Assembly (NCBI GenBank): GCA_028749475.1
Contig: JAQVWN010000015.1
Coordinates: forward strand, 1 to 41,346
DNA: 41,346 nucleotides
Direction: 5' to 3'
DNA from: Thomasclavelia sp.
GTDB taxonomy: Bacteria > Bacillota_I > Bacilli_A > Erysipelotrichales > Coprobacillaceae
Below the pieces are notes generated by a model. It did not search any database. It saw only the letters and a list, made by a program, of their open reading frames with translations, and was not told the DNA's origin. Made by a program: the position numbers and the translations under genes. This document shows positions 1 to 8,321 of the stretch, in pieces; the first letter of the stretch is position 1; every line of letters starts with the position of its first letter.

Positions 1-132
1 ATGGCTTATGTTTTCCTCTTTTTCTAAAATAAGAATTGAAATATGTTCATTTAGATATCTGTTGACAACTCTTAATTTTTCATCTATTGAATATTTCTTA
101 TTCTTTCCACCTTTTGGTCTTCCTATACTCAC
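1..132 (-). CDS. IS3-family transposase OrfA, N-terminal part (runs off the left edge)
   Basis: Read on the minus strand, the open frame gives 44 codons beginning M-S-I-G-R-P-K-G-G-K, then a basic stretch and the start of a helix-turn-helix region (K-Y-S-I-D-E-K-L-R-V-V). This is the usual opening of the small DNA-binding OrfA of IS3/IS150-type elements, which with OrfB makes the OrfAB transposase by frameshifting. I chose the GTG at 130-132 as start because a GAGGAG ribosome binding site lies 9 bases upstream; the nearer ATG abuts that site. The gene continues beyond position 1, so neither its full length nor its integrity can be judged. Confidence 0.7.
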   Translation of the reverse strand, partial: MSIGRPKGGKNKKYSIDEKLRVVNRYLNEHISILILEKEENISH

Positions 133-221
133 ATTAATCATCTCCTCAATTTAAGCATAATAAAAAGTAGAAACACTTTAAAGATATTTCATCTTTTTTG
201 TGTGTCTACTTTTATTTTACA
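1..221 (-). mobile_element. IS3-family insertion sequence, 5' end fragment
   Basis: The fragment holds the start of orfA plus about 90 bases of upstream end sequence. On the minus strand the probable terminus begins TG at 221 and continues to a GTAGACACAC-like segment. The element at the right end of the window has a comparable TG...TGGACACTG end. The exact boundary at 221 is inferred from the TG/CA rule for IS3 ends and the weak match between the two ends. The rest of the element lies outside the window. Confidence 0.5.
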
Positions 222-444
222 TCTACAAAAATATCATCCTTTTTTATTTCTATAAATTAATGGATCAAAATAAATGATTTATATGTATGGATCTCAGAGT
301 TTGATAAGAACCTTTTTACTTTTAATTCGTCATAATTATGTAGTCTAAATTAATGGTTTTTTATATTGATAAATCTGTTATTAAAAGGAGGATTATTTAT
401 AGGTTAGATTTAATTTTTAAATTTTATTATGAGGAGGAATAAAC
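222..444. other. Intergenic region between IS end and the dockerin protein gene
   Basis: No convincing gene is present. The region is about 80 percent A+T. It holds the ribosome binding site GAGGAGG at 431-437 for the gene at 445. A second, unused AAGGAGG occurs near 386-392 and is followed by stop codons in all short frames. A partial direct repeat (AAATTAATGG) occurs near 255 and 347. No promoter with two good boxes could be picked. Confidence 0.4.
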
Positions 445-3400
445 ATGATTACAAAACACAAATTATTCAAAGTAATCAAAAAAAGTTTTATCGTTGTTTT
501 GGTATTTGCGATGACATTTGGTTTGATGCAAGTAAATAATGCATCAACAAGTAAAGTAAATGCCGAAGAAACCCCAAGTGCGAAGTCGGGTGGATTAACG
601 TTAGGCAGCATTACTGATATCAATCATCCATCATCAATGACTACATATCAATATGGTAATGCTACTATATCAACTAATCCGGGAGCTATGGAAATATCTG
701 TTGATAATGGAAGCTTCCAGTTAAGTAATATACCTAACAATTTGATGTTGGTAAAAGCAACAACTACGGGTGGAACTGTTGCTAGTAGTTTAAATACATC
801 CACTAAATATACAAAAATCCAAGTTTTTTCTACAAGTACTATTTCTAATGCTCAAACAGTATTAAGAAGTATAACTTTTTATAAAAATGTTGGGACTGTT
901 CAAAATGTATCTGTCAAAATAGATACTAAAACTCTAGGAAATTATGGAGTTTCTTACAATAGTTCTAATGGACATTTGTATAAATATTATAATTCTAAAG
1001 TAAGTTGGGAAACAGCTTATGGTAAAGCTAAAGAAACTCTTGTTTGGGGTAATAAAGGTTACCTAGCAACAATTTCTAATGAATCTGAAAATACATTCTT
1101 AAGAAGTGTAACAACTCAAGGATTCTATATTGGAGGTACAAGAAGACTTTCAACATTTGATGCTGATTCATATAGAATATATTCTACTTTAACTAATGAT
1201 TGGCGCTGGGCTTGTGGACCAGAAGCGGGAAATATGATTTATTCAGGAAGTCCTGCTGCAGGTCAAATTTGGAATTCTAGTCAAGGAACTGGCTATGGTT
1301 ATCGTTATAGAAATTGGTTCCCTAATGGTTACGGCCAAAAAGATGCTAATTACGCTGATTCTATGCGTTATGGTGGAAAGGTTGAAGCTGACAGATATGC
1401 TAGCGGATATCGTAATTGGGATGATGTCTACAATACTTTTGGAATTACTGATGATTTAGGTTACCGTTGTAATGGTTATATGGTTGAATGGAGTGATTAT
1501 AATGGTCACAACTTTAGTTTAAGCCAAGCAACAGGATCTGACACTGGTTCAGCATCAAACACTATTGATGACAGAAGTTCAATTTCTGCTAGTGATGGAT
1601 TTATTACTCAAACGCAAGCAAAAGCATTATCAAGTATGAATGCAATGGCACCATATAATAATGCTTCAGGAAAAGATTCAAATGGAAATATCGTAACTCC
1701 TACTGCTTCTACTTCAAATTGGTCAAGTATCGCAAATGGAGCTGTTGGAAGCTACAATGTTAAATATACGGCTGGAACACAGAGTAAAACAGTAAAACTA
1801 ATAGTCATACCTGATGGAAGTATCATTTCACCAAATAAGGACTTTGCAATATATGCTAAGGATGCAACAATTAAACAAACTGCAGCCATGGCACTTACTA
1901 ATGCAACTCAGTTAATAAATATTCATAGTGCTACAGTTTATAAATTAGATGGAACTACAGCAACACCAAATGTGACAACGAGCCAATGGAGCGATATCAC
2001 AGCTGGTGATGTAACAAAGAGTCCATATTCAGTAAGATTTAGTTATGGAACAGGAACAGACTATACATATAAAGATGTAAGTTTAACACTTGATCCTGAT
2101 TTAAAACATACAATTAATGCCGACAATGGTTTTATTTATCAAAGCCAAGCAAAAGCATTATCAAGCACAACTCAATTAAATGCTTATAATAATGCAAGTG
2201 CAATTACAAATGCCGGATTAAACGTAACACCAATAGCATCAACAACTAGTTGGGCTAGCATTCAAGCTGGTACAATTGGAAGTTATGATGTGACATATAC
2301 ATATGGTAGTGGTGCTACTCAAGGAACTAAAACAGTTAAATTAACTGTAATTCCTGATGGAAGTGTAATATCTAGTGATAAGAAGTTTGCAGTTTATGCA
2401 AAAGATACAATTCTTAAATCTAGTGAAGCAAGAGCAATTGCAAATCAAAACCAATTAGTAAACACACATAGTGCGTTAGTATATATTGCTGACGGAACTA
2501 CTGCAACACCAACTGTAAATGTTGGAACAAATTGGTCATATATTACTTCAGGAACAATTGGAAGTTATGGTATTGAATTCTCTTATACATTAAATACTAT
2601 TACTGCAACTAAAACAGCTAAGTTAACAGTTGTTTCAGATAAAGATATAATTAATCCAGATCGAACTGCAGCTATTCATGCTGAAGATGCAAGTGTTACT
2701 CAATCACAAGCAGCTGCATTAAATGTATATACAGATGTTAATACATATACTAATGCTTATGTAACATTGGCAGATGGAACAAGAACAATTCCTGTAACAA
2801 CAGTTGTTGATTTTACAACAATCAAATCAGGAACTGTAGGAACTTACCCAGTTCAATATGCTTATGGAACAGGAAGTAACGCAATCAATTCATCAGTTAA
2901 CTTAACGGTTACTACTGAACCTAAACATATTATTAACGCTACAAGCGGATGGATTACAGTATCTCAAGCGAAAGCATTATCAAGTGTAAATCAATTAATA
3001 TCTTACAATAGTGCAAGTGTAACAACATTAGGTGGAGTTACTACAACACCAAATGTAAATACAACTTCATGGTCAAGTATTAAGGCTGGAGTAGAAGGTG
3101 TCTATGACGTAACATATAGTTATGGAACTGGATTCCAAGAAGGTATTAAAACAGTTCAATTACATGTAGTACCAGATTCAATTATTATTTCACCTGATGG
3201 AGATTTTGCATTATATGCTGATGGTGGTTATATCTATGCTAGTGATGCAAAGAATTTAACAGGTGTTACGGATTTAATTCCATATAACAATGCTTTTGTA
3301 GAATTGCTTGATTCTTCTACAAGAATTAATCCAAATGTAACATGTAGTTCTTATTCAAGTATTAAAGCAGGTATCGAAGGTGATTACCAAGTTACATATA

Positions 3401-5331
3401 GTTATGGAACTGGAAGTAATGCTATAACTAAAACAGTTAACTTATCAGTAATCCCTGATGGAACCCCAATAGATGGAGACTTTATTATTTCTGCTGATTC
3501 AAGTTTCTTAAAACAAAGTGAAGCTAAAGCTTTAACTGATCCTGCAGATTTAATTCCAATTAATAATGCAACTGTATTATTCTATAAAACTGGAGTAAGA
3601 GTTAATCCATCAATTGCAGTACCAGATTATTCTTCAATTAAAGCTGGAACTATAGGTTCTTACCCAGCAACTTATTCTTATTCTAATCCAACAGGATCTA
3701 GATCAATTGTCGTTCAAGAAGTAGTAGTACCAGATGATTCTGAAATTAGTGATACATTTGCCCTTTATGCTCAAAATGGAGTAATGACACCTGATGAAGC
3801 TAAAAACCTAACAAGTTTAACAGGTTTAATTCCATACAATAAAGCTGTTGTATATTTACTTGATGGAACAACTACAAATCCAACTAGTATTATTGCTAGT
3901 GGATGGTCAAGTATTACGACTGGAGTAGAAGGAAGTTACAATGTAACATATGGTTATGGTAGTGGAGCAAGTGCAAAAAATAAAACTGTTAAATTAATGA
4001 TTACAAAAGGTGTTATACCACCAGACAGAAGTTTTGCATTATATGCTGAAGACGCTATTATTAGCCCAGATGAAGCAAAAGCTTTAACAAGTATAAATGA
4101 TTTAATTCCATTAAATAATGCTAAAGTAACATTCCCAGATGGAACAACTGCAAATCCATATGTATCATCAATGGATTGGTCAGCAATTAAAACTGGTCGT
4201 ACTGGTATTTATAATGTTACATATACTTATGGAACAGGAAGTAACCGAGTAAGTACAACTGTTAAATTAACTATAGCCGATGGTATTGGTACTAATTTCA
4301 AATTAAACGCTAAAAATGCAATGATCACTATTGATGAAGCAAAAGCTTTAACATCAAGAAATGATTTAGTACCTATCAATTCAGCAGTTGTAACATTAAA
4401 AGATGGATCAACAGTAACACCTTCAATAGCTGTAACAAACGCTGATTGGTTATTAATTAGTAATGGTTACACAGGAACATATAATGTAATGTATTCATAT
4501 ACATTAGGAACTGAAACACGTGATAAAACGGTTGTTGTAACTGTATATGATCCTGATGATGGAACTATTTCACCAAATAAAGACTTTGTTATTTATGCAG
4601 ATAACACAATCATTACTCAAACTGAAGCAATGGCTTTAACAGGAATGAGTGATATTAATACTTATACTCATGCTTATGTTGGTAAAGATGATGGAACAAC
4701 TGATACACCAGCTATCAGTGTACCAAGTTATGCTAGCATTAAAGCCGGAACTGTTGGTATTTATAACGTAACATACAATTATGGTACTGGAAGTGATTAT
4801 ACTTATCGTACAGTAAAACTAAGAGTAGTAGATGATGATGCTATCATTTCATTAGATAGAACATATGCTTTATATGCTCTAGATAAAACTATTGATAAAG
4901 AAGCTGCAAAACTACTTACAAATAAAGAAGAATTAATACCTTTAAATAGTGCAACAGTTTACTTATCAGATGGTACTACAGCAGTACCAACTGTAACATC
5001 TTTAGACTTTGCTGATATCCAAGCTGGAAAAGTTGGAAACCACGCAGTTACATATACATATAAAGATGTAAGCAAATCAGTAAGTTTGGCAATTAGTACA
5101 GACTATACAGAAGCGTATCTATTCGATTATAATGGAAATGGAATTATTGATGTAACAGATAAATCAGTATTTAATTACTATTTAGCTAATCCATCAGCTC
5201 AAAATGCCACAATAATCTTAATGGGTGATGCTAATGGGAATGGAACATTAGATATTGCAGATAAAGCATTACTTAATTACTATCTTGCAAATTCTAGCGT
5301 AACTCCTCCAATAGTTCAAATTCCAAACTAG
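445..5331 (+). CDS. Large secreted surface protein: C-type-lectin-like domain, 13 repeats, C-terminal dockerin
   Basis: The 1628-residue protein starts with a basic and hydrophobic signal peptide (cleavage probably after V-N-A near residue 40). Residues about 167-355 look like a C-type-lectin fold (W-E-T-A-Y, G-Y-L-A-T-I-S-N-E-S-E-N, R-N-W, final M-V-E-W). Residues about 379-1552 are 13 copies of an 86-95 residue Ig-like repeat: F-x-L-Y-A-x-D ... E-A-K-A-L-T ... D-G-T-T ... W-S-S-I-K-A-G-T-x-G-x-Y-x-V-T-Y. Residues 1555-1628 form a type I dockerin with two EF-hand-like loops, starting at D1561 (D-Y-N-G-N-G...D) and D1595 (D-A-N-G-N-G...D), each followed by an N-Y-Y-L-A helix. There is no sortase signal or membrane anchor, so attachment is probably through a cohesin partner. 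The ligand is unknown. A strong GAGGAGG site precedes the ATG. It is flanked by an IS end upstream and a long terminator downstream, and looks monocistronic. Confidence 0.85.
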   Translation: MITKHKLFKVIKKSFIVVLVFAMTFGLMQVNNASTSKVNAEETPSAKSGGLTLGSITDINHPSSMTTYQYGNATISTNPGAMEISVDNGSFQLSNIPNNLMLVKATTTGGTVASSLNTSTKYTKIQVFSTSTISNAQTVLRSITFYKNVGTVQNVSVKIDTKTLGNYGVSYNSSNGHLYKYYNSKVSWETAYGKAKETLVWGNKGYLATISNESENTFLRSVTTQGFYIGGTRRLSTFDADSYRIYSTLTNDWRWACGPEAGNMIYSGSPAAGQIWNSSQGTGYGYRYRNWFPNGYGQKDANYADSMRYGGKVEADRYASGYRNWDDVYNTFGITDDLGYRCNGYMVEWSDYNGHNFSLSQATGSDTGSASNTIDDRSSISASDGFITQTQAKALSSMNAMAPYNNASGKDSNGNIVTPTASTSNWSSIANGAVGSYNVKYTAGTQSKTVKLIVIPDGSIISPNKDFAIYAKDATIKQTAAMALTNATQLINIHSATVYKLDGTTATPNVTTSQWSDITAGDVTKSPYSVRFSYGTGTDYTYKDVSLTLDPDLKHTINADNGFIYQSQAKALSSTTQLNAYNNASAITNAGLNVTPIASTTSWASIQAGTIGSYDVTYTYGSGATQGTKTVKLTVIPDGSVISSDKKFAVYAKDTILKSSEARAIANQNQLVNTHSALVYIADGTTATPTVNVGTNWSYITSGTIGSYGIEFSYTLNTITATKTAKLTVVSDKDIINPDRTAAIHAEDASVTQSQAAALNVYTDVNTYTNAYVTLADGTRTIPVTTVVDFTTIKSGTVGTYPVQYAYGTGSNAINSSVNLTVTTEPKHIINATSGWITVSQAKALSSVNQLISYNSASVTTLGGVTTTPNVNTTSWSSIKAGVEGVYDVTYSYGTGFQEGIKTVQLHVVPDSIIISPDGDFALYADGGYIYASDAKNLTGVTDLIPYNNAFVELLDSSTRINPNVTCSSYSSIKAGIEGDYQVTYSYGTGSNAITKTVNLSVIPDGTPIDGDFIISADSSFLKQSEAKALTDPADLIPINNATVLFYKTGVRVNPSIAVPDYSSIKAGTIGSYPATYSYSNPTGSRSIVVQEVVVPDDSEISDTFALYAQNGVMTPDEAKNLTSLTGLIPYNKAVVYLLDGTTTNPTSIIASGWSSITTGVEGSYNVTYGYGSGASAKNKTVKLMITKGVIPPDRSFALYAEDAIISPDEAKALTSINDLIPLNNAKVTFPDGTTANPYVSSMDWSAIKTGRTGIYNVTYTYGTGSNRVSTTVKLTIADGIGTNFKLNAKNAMITIDEAKALTSRNDLVPINSAVVTLKDGSTVTPSIAVTNADWLLISNGYTGTYNVMYSYTLGTETRDKTVVVTVYDPDDGTISPNKDFVIYADNTIITQTEAMALTGMSDINTYTHAYVGKDDGTTDTPAISVPSYASIKAGTVGIYNVTYNYGTGSDYTYRTVKLRVVDDDAIISLDRTYALYALDKTIDKEAAKLLTNKEELIPLNSATVYLSDGTTAVPTVTSLDFADIQAGKVGNHAVTYTYKDVSKSVSLAISTDYTEAYLFDYNGNGIIDVTDKSVFNYYLANPSAQNATIILMGDANGNGTLDIADKALLNYYLANSSVTPPIVQIPN
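1579..5100 (+). repeat. Thirteen in-frame 260-285 bp repeats encoding Ig-like modules
   Basis: The repeats are clear in the protein but diverged in the DNA, so this is an old expansion and not a fresh tandem array. Modules 7, 9, 10 and 13 keep L-I-P as a central motif, while modules 3 and 6 share a K-H-x-I-N-A opening in place of the usual D-x-x-F-A-L-Y-A. This suggests that modules were duplicated in pairs or blocks. Confidence 0.8.
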
Positions 5332-5350
5332 AATTTTAAAATGTATTATA

Positions 5351-5423
5351 AAAACGATGTTATTGAACTTTCGCCAAAAGAATAATCTTTTGGTGAATAG
5401 TTCATAAAGACACCGTTTTTTAT
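5351..5423 (+). terminator. Long imperfect hairpin terminator after the dockerin gene
   Basis: The core CCAAAAG-aataat-CTTTTGG is extended outward by GAACT/AGTTC and AAACG/CGTTT pairing, and is followed by a run of T. It ends the 445-5331 transcript. Confidence 0.8.
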
Positions 5424-5436
5424 TTCCTATAAAATA

Positions 5437-5480
5437 AAAAAGACAATTAGGAAGGTGAACATAATCCTAAAAGTCTTTTC
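5437..5480. terminator. Possible second hairpin terminator between converging genes
   Basis: AAAAGAC and TTAGGA pair with TCCTAA and GTCTTTT across a 12-base loop, with T-rich sequence after the hairpin on the plus strand and A/T-rich sequence on the other side. It may act in either direction. The remaining sequence to 5619 shows no gene. Confidence 0.45.
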
Positions 5481-5619
5481 TTTTAATGAAACCTATTTCT
5501 TAATTGTGAACGTGGTTTAAGGACATTTAGAATGGTTTCAATTTGAGAGCTATTTGGTACTCTCATAATATAGACTATTCTAAAATAAAAAAGTTCCAGT
5601 TGTAATAAAAATAGTTAAA

Positions 5620-6561
5620 TTAGTTTATGCACTTATTTATAAAATCATTACATTCTTTAGTGACACGATCCATCTCTACAAAGTAGCTTAAAGCATGAGA
5701 GGCATTAGGTACTAGAACAAGTTTTTTAGACGCGTTGATTGAACTATAGATTTCTTTACCCATATATGTTGGAACAAAAGTATCATCCTCACCATGGAAC
5801 ACAATAATTGGGTATAAGGATTTCTTAACTGTATCAATTGGACTTTTCTCTTTTAAATCAATATGAAGATTAATCCTAGCTAATAAATTAGTTAAATTCA
5901 TAAAAGGGAACGTAGGTAGATGCATTTGTTCGTTTAAAACATACTTAGTTTCTTCATATGGAGAAGAATAACCACAATCTGAAATAATACCTTTTACATT
6001 CTTCATAGGGGTATCAACTGTCATTAAGACACTTGCACTTCCCATGGAAACTCCATCTAGAATAATAGGCAGATCATTTTTGTTATTAATAAACTTAACC
6101 CAGTCTTTTATATCTTGAGATTCTTTTATTCCAAAAGTAAGGGTTTTACCTTCACTAAATCCATGTCCACGCATATCAATAAGTAAGACGTTATATCCAG
6201 TATTATAGAACTCTTTACCCACATAACCATAATCCAGTTGGGCACGGCCATGAAATCCATGGACACAAATTATATTGACAGTTGCATCTTTTCTACTATA
6301 AAAATAACCTTGCAATCTTAATCCATCAAATGATTTAATATGAACTACTTCATGTTTAGTGTTGTTACAAAAATCTAATCCTTCTTTAAAGTACTGCTCA
6401 TAAGGCTTTAACTGATTGTTAGCTTGATATTCTTCACTGGTAAGGGCAGTTCTTTTACTAGGAGTTATAAAAGCTATTCTAAATAACACTATAGGAATAA
6501 TGATAATTGGTAAAAGGATAATTGATAATATTATTATTAAGATTTTTAGTTTTTCATTCAT
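5620..6561 (-). CDS. Membrane-anchored alpha/beta hydrolase (S33/dienelactone-hydrolase-like)
   Basis: The 313-residue protein starts with a long hydrophobic segment (residues 5-32), so it is probably membrane-anchored with the catalytic domain outside. The hydrolase core is complete: oxyanion region V-H-G-F-H-G near 100-105, R-G-H-G-F-S at 131-136, nucleophile elbow G-V-S-M-G with S172, acid in G-E-D-D near 259-260, and histidine H289 in N-A-S-H. Proteins of this shape are usually annotated as alpha/beta hydrolases of unknown substrate (esterase or peptidase). There is no clear Shine-Dalgarno sequence before the ATG, which is unusual for this window. It is transcribed alone and divergently from the HAD gene at 6639. 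Confidence 0.8.
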   Translation of the reverse strand: MNEKLKILIIILSIILLPIIIIPIVLFRIAFITPSKRTALTSEEYQANNQLKPYEQYFKEGLDFCNNTKHEVVHIKSFDGLRLQGYFYSRKDATVNIICVHGFHGRAQLDYGYVGKEFYNTGYNVLLIDMRGHGFSEGKTLTFGIKESQDIKDWVKFINNKNDLPIILDGVSMGSASVLMTVDTPMKNVKGIISDCGYSSPYEETKYVLNEQMHLPTFPFMNLTNLLARINLHIDLKEKSPIDTVKKSLYPIIVFHGEDDTFVPTYMGKEIYSSINASKKLVLVPNASHALSYFVEMDRVTKECNDFINKCIN

Positions 6562-6592
6562 AAATCAATAATAACACTTTTCAAATATAGAA

Positions 6593-6621
6593 AACACTAG
6601 AGTTTCATTGAGTGATATAAT
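6593..6621 (+). promoter_or_regulatory. Extended -10 promoter for the HAD phosphatase gene
   Basis: TGATATAAT (extended -10, hexamer 6616-6621) sits just upstream of the GGAGG site. The -35 region is poor, as is common for extended -10 promoters. Confidence 0.55.
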
Positions 6622-6638
6622 AATTTGGAGGTGATAAT

Positions 6639-7397
6639 ATGAAAGTTCTAGCTAGTGATTTTGATAACACATTATTTTTTAGAGACAGCCAAGTCTTTTT
6701 TGAGGGTTATATTAAAGATGAAGATAAAGAAGCTATAAAAAGATTTCAAAGAAAGGGTAATTTGTTTGGAATATGTTCAGGTAGACCTTTAGTTGGAATA
6801 ACTAGAGATGTTAAAGATATTCAATTAGATTTTTATATCGTTAGCAGCGGAGCTGCAATCTTTGATAAAGATTTAAAAGTAATATATGAAAATAGAATTA
6901 ATATGGATTTAGTTAAAAAAGTCATTAAAAAATATGGTGATGATAAATCGTATTCTCTTGCTGATGAAAATGATTTTTGTAGTATTAATGGAGAAAAACA
7001 CTTTCATAATAGATTACCAAATTATAATAATGTTGATGACATTGATAAAGAATATGTTGTTCATTTTAGCATTCATTTTGATAATGAAAAAATTTGTCAT
7101 GAATATGCCTTAAAGTTAGAAAAAGATTTTCCGATGTTAGAGGGATATCAAAATATAGAAAGTTTAGATATTGTAGCTAAAGGATGCTCTAAAGGCCAAG
7201 GAATAAAGATTATGGAAGAATACTTAAAAGTAAATTCTAAAGACTTTAGTTGTATTGGAGATAACTATAATGATATTCCAATGTTAGAAATAAGCGATAA
7301 CTCTTACACTTTTAATGGCTCTCCTCAAGGTGTTAAGGATATTGCTGATAAATATGTTGATAGCATTGCTGAGTGCATAAGTGATATAATAGATTAG
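6639..7397 (+). CDS. Cof-type HAD-IIB family sugar-phosphate phosphatase
   Basis: The 252-residue protein has the HAD signature: motif I D-F-D-N-T near residue 7, motif II S-G-R-P near residue 48, and motif IV G-D-N-Y-N-D-I-P-M near residue 206 with a C2 cap between. The layout matches the HAD-IIB/Cof group, cytosolic magnesium-dependent phosphatases that dephosphorylate sugar phosphates, often with loose specificity. A TTGGAGG site supports the ATG. The gene stands 95 bases ahead of an XRE regulator, with a small GCAACC/GGTTGC hairpin in between. The physiological substrate cannot be told from the sequence. Confidence 0.85.
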   Translation: MKVLASDFDNTLFFRDSQVFFEGYIKDEDKEAIKRFQRKGNLFGICSGRPLVGITRDVKDIQLDFYIVSSGAAIFDKDLKVIYENRINMDLVKKVIKKYGDDKSYSLADENDFCSINGEKHFHNRLPNYNNVDDIDKEYVVHFSIHFDNEKICHEYALKLEKDFPMLEGYQNIESLDIVAKGCSKGQGIKIMEEYLKVNSKDFSCIGDNYNDIPMLEISDNSYTFNGSPQGVKDIADKYVDSIAECISDIID

Positions 7398-7402
7398 AAG
7401 TT

Positions 7403-7448
7403 GCAACCTCTGGTTGCTAAAATGAAAAGTAGAATTTGTAGTGCAACC
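7403..7448 (+). promoter_or_regulatory. GCAACC / GGTTGC / GCAACC repeat set upstream of the XRE gene
   Basis: GCAACC at 7403-7408 is followed by its inverse GGTTGC at 7412-7417, and GCAACC recurs at 7443-7448. The middle copy could pair with either outer copy, or the boxes could bind a regulator such as the XRE protein encoded next. No T-tract follows the first hairpin, so a simple terminator is unlikely. Confidence 0.3.
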
Positions 7449-7492
7449 GATAAACTATCCGTATTATATAGTTGTAGGAGGGATATTTAATT

Positions 7493-8251
7493 ATGAATAT
7501 TGAAATAGCGAATCGCTTAGTACAAATGAGAAAAGAAAAAGGATTATCACAAGAAGCTTTAGCTAATGAACTAGGAGTTTCAAGACAAGCAGTATCAAAA
7601 TGGGAAAGGGCTGAATCTTCACCAGATACCGATAACCTAATTACTCTTGCTAAATTGTATGGTGTATCATTAGATGAATTACTAAGTAGTGATCAAAAGA
7701 AATTTGAGTCCGGTGATAAAATGGAAGACTCAAAAGAAGAGCCAAAAAAGAAAGATAAAGTAGATATATCATTTAGAGAAGGAATTCATGTTTCTAGTAA
7801 AGAAGGAGATGAAGTCCATGTTGGATGGAATGGCGTCCATGTTCATGATGCTAAAGAAGGCCATGAAGTTCATGTAGATGGGGATGGGGTCAATGTTGAT
7901 GGAAAAGAATATGACAAAAAAGACTTTATTTCTAAACCACATTTTCCATTAGAAGTTATAATTATTGTCGCTTATATCTTCATTGGTTTTTATTATAATT
8001 TGTGGCATCCAGGATGGTTACTTTTGTTCTTAATTCCAATTCTTGAATCATTTGTTAGTGCGATAAAACATCGCGATCCCACAAAATTTGCATATCCAGT
8101 CTTAGCTGGGTTAATTTTCTTATTTTTAGGATTTGAATATAATTTGTGGCATCCAACTTGGATATTATTTATTACAGTGCCATTATATTATGCATTCTTT
8201 GGATATTTTAAAAAAAGAAAAAAATATAAAGAATCTATTAATAAGGAGTAA
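7493..8251 (+). CDS. XRE-family regulator with histidine-rich linker and duplicated membrane segments
   Basis: Residues about 5-65 are a Cro/C1-type helix-turn-helix (L-S-Q-E-A-L-A, V-S-R-Q-A-V-S-K-W-E). A charged linker follows, then a segment at about 93-143 of short V-H-V / V-N-V strands separated by G-D-G or E-G-D turns, rich in His and Asp. The C-terminal third (about 150-240) is hydrophobic and holds a duplicated motif, Y-N-L-W-H-P-G-W and Y-N-L-W-H-P-T-W, each next to a membrane segment. The protein is therefore probably a membrane-tethered DNA-binding regulator. The beta-like His/Asp segment could sense a ligand or metal, but that is inference. Its target may be its own promoter or the esterase/ATP-grasp unit downstream. 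A GTAGGAGG site precedes the ATG. Confidence 0.8.
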   Translation: MNIEIANRLVQMRKEKGLSQEALANELGVSRQAVSKWERAESSPDTDNLITLAKLYGVSLDELLSSDQKKFESGDKMEDSKEEPKKKDKVDISFREGIHVSSKEGDEVHVGWNGVHVHDAKEGHEVHVDGDGVNVDGKEYDKKDFISKPHFPLEVIIIVAYIFIGFYYNLWHPGWLLLFLIPILESFVSAIKHRDPTKFAYPVLAGLIFLFLGFEYNLWHPTWILFITVPLYYAFFGYFKKRKKYKESINKE

Positions 8252-8276
8252 CTTTAAAAGTTACTCCTTTTCTTTT
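8243..8276 (+). terminator. Hairpin terminator after the XRE gene
   Basis: AAGGAGTAAC pairs perfectly with GTTACTCCTT and is followed by TTTCTTTT. The stem begins inside the last codons of the XRE gene. Confidence 0.9.
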
Positions 8277-8300
8277 ATCATTTATTAATAAATGATAAAA
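8273..8300. promoter_or_regulatory. 28-bp perfect palindrome at the promoter of the esterase/ATP-grasp unit
   Basis: The left arm TTTTATCATTTATT is followed directly by its exact reverse complement. The palindrome starts in the T-tract of the XRE terminator and ends in a -10-like TAAAAT (8296-8301). Position and symmetry suggest an operator for a dimeric repressor; the XRE protein just upstream is the obvious candidate. Confidence 0.5.
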
Positions 8301-8321
8301 TGTACATAAGAGGTGCTTACT

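Noticed and set aside
417-623. Minus-strand open frame opposite the start of the dockerin protein
   Set aside because: It lies opposite the signal peptide of a well supported gene, with no family likeness or ribosome binding site.
1579-5100. CRISPR array or tandem DNA repeat
   Set aside because: The periodicity is in the protein; the DNA copies are too diverged and the frame stays open throughout.
8313-8321. GTG at 8313 as start of the esterase
   Set aside because: The GTG is part of the AAGAGGTG ribosome binding site for the ATG at 8322.
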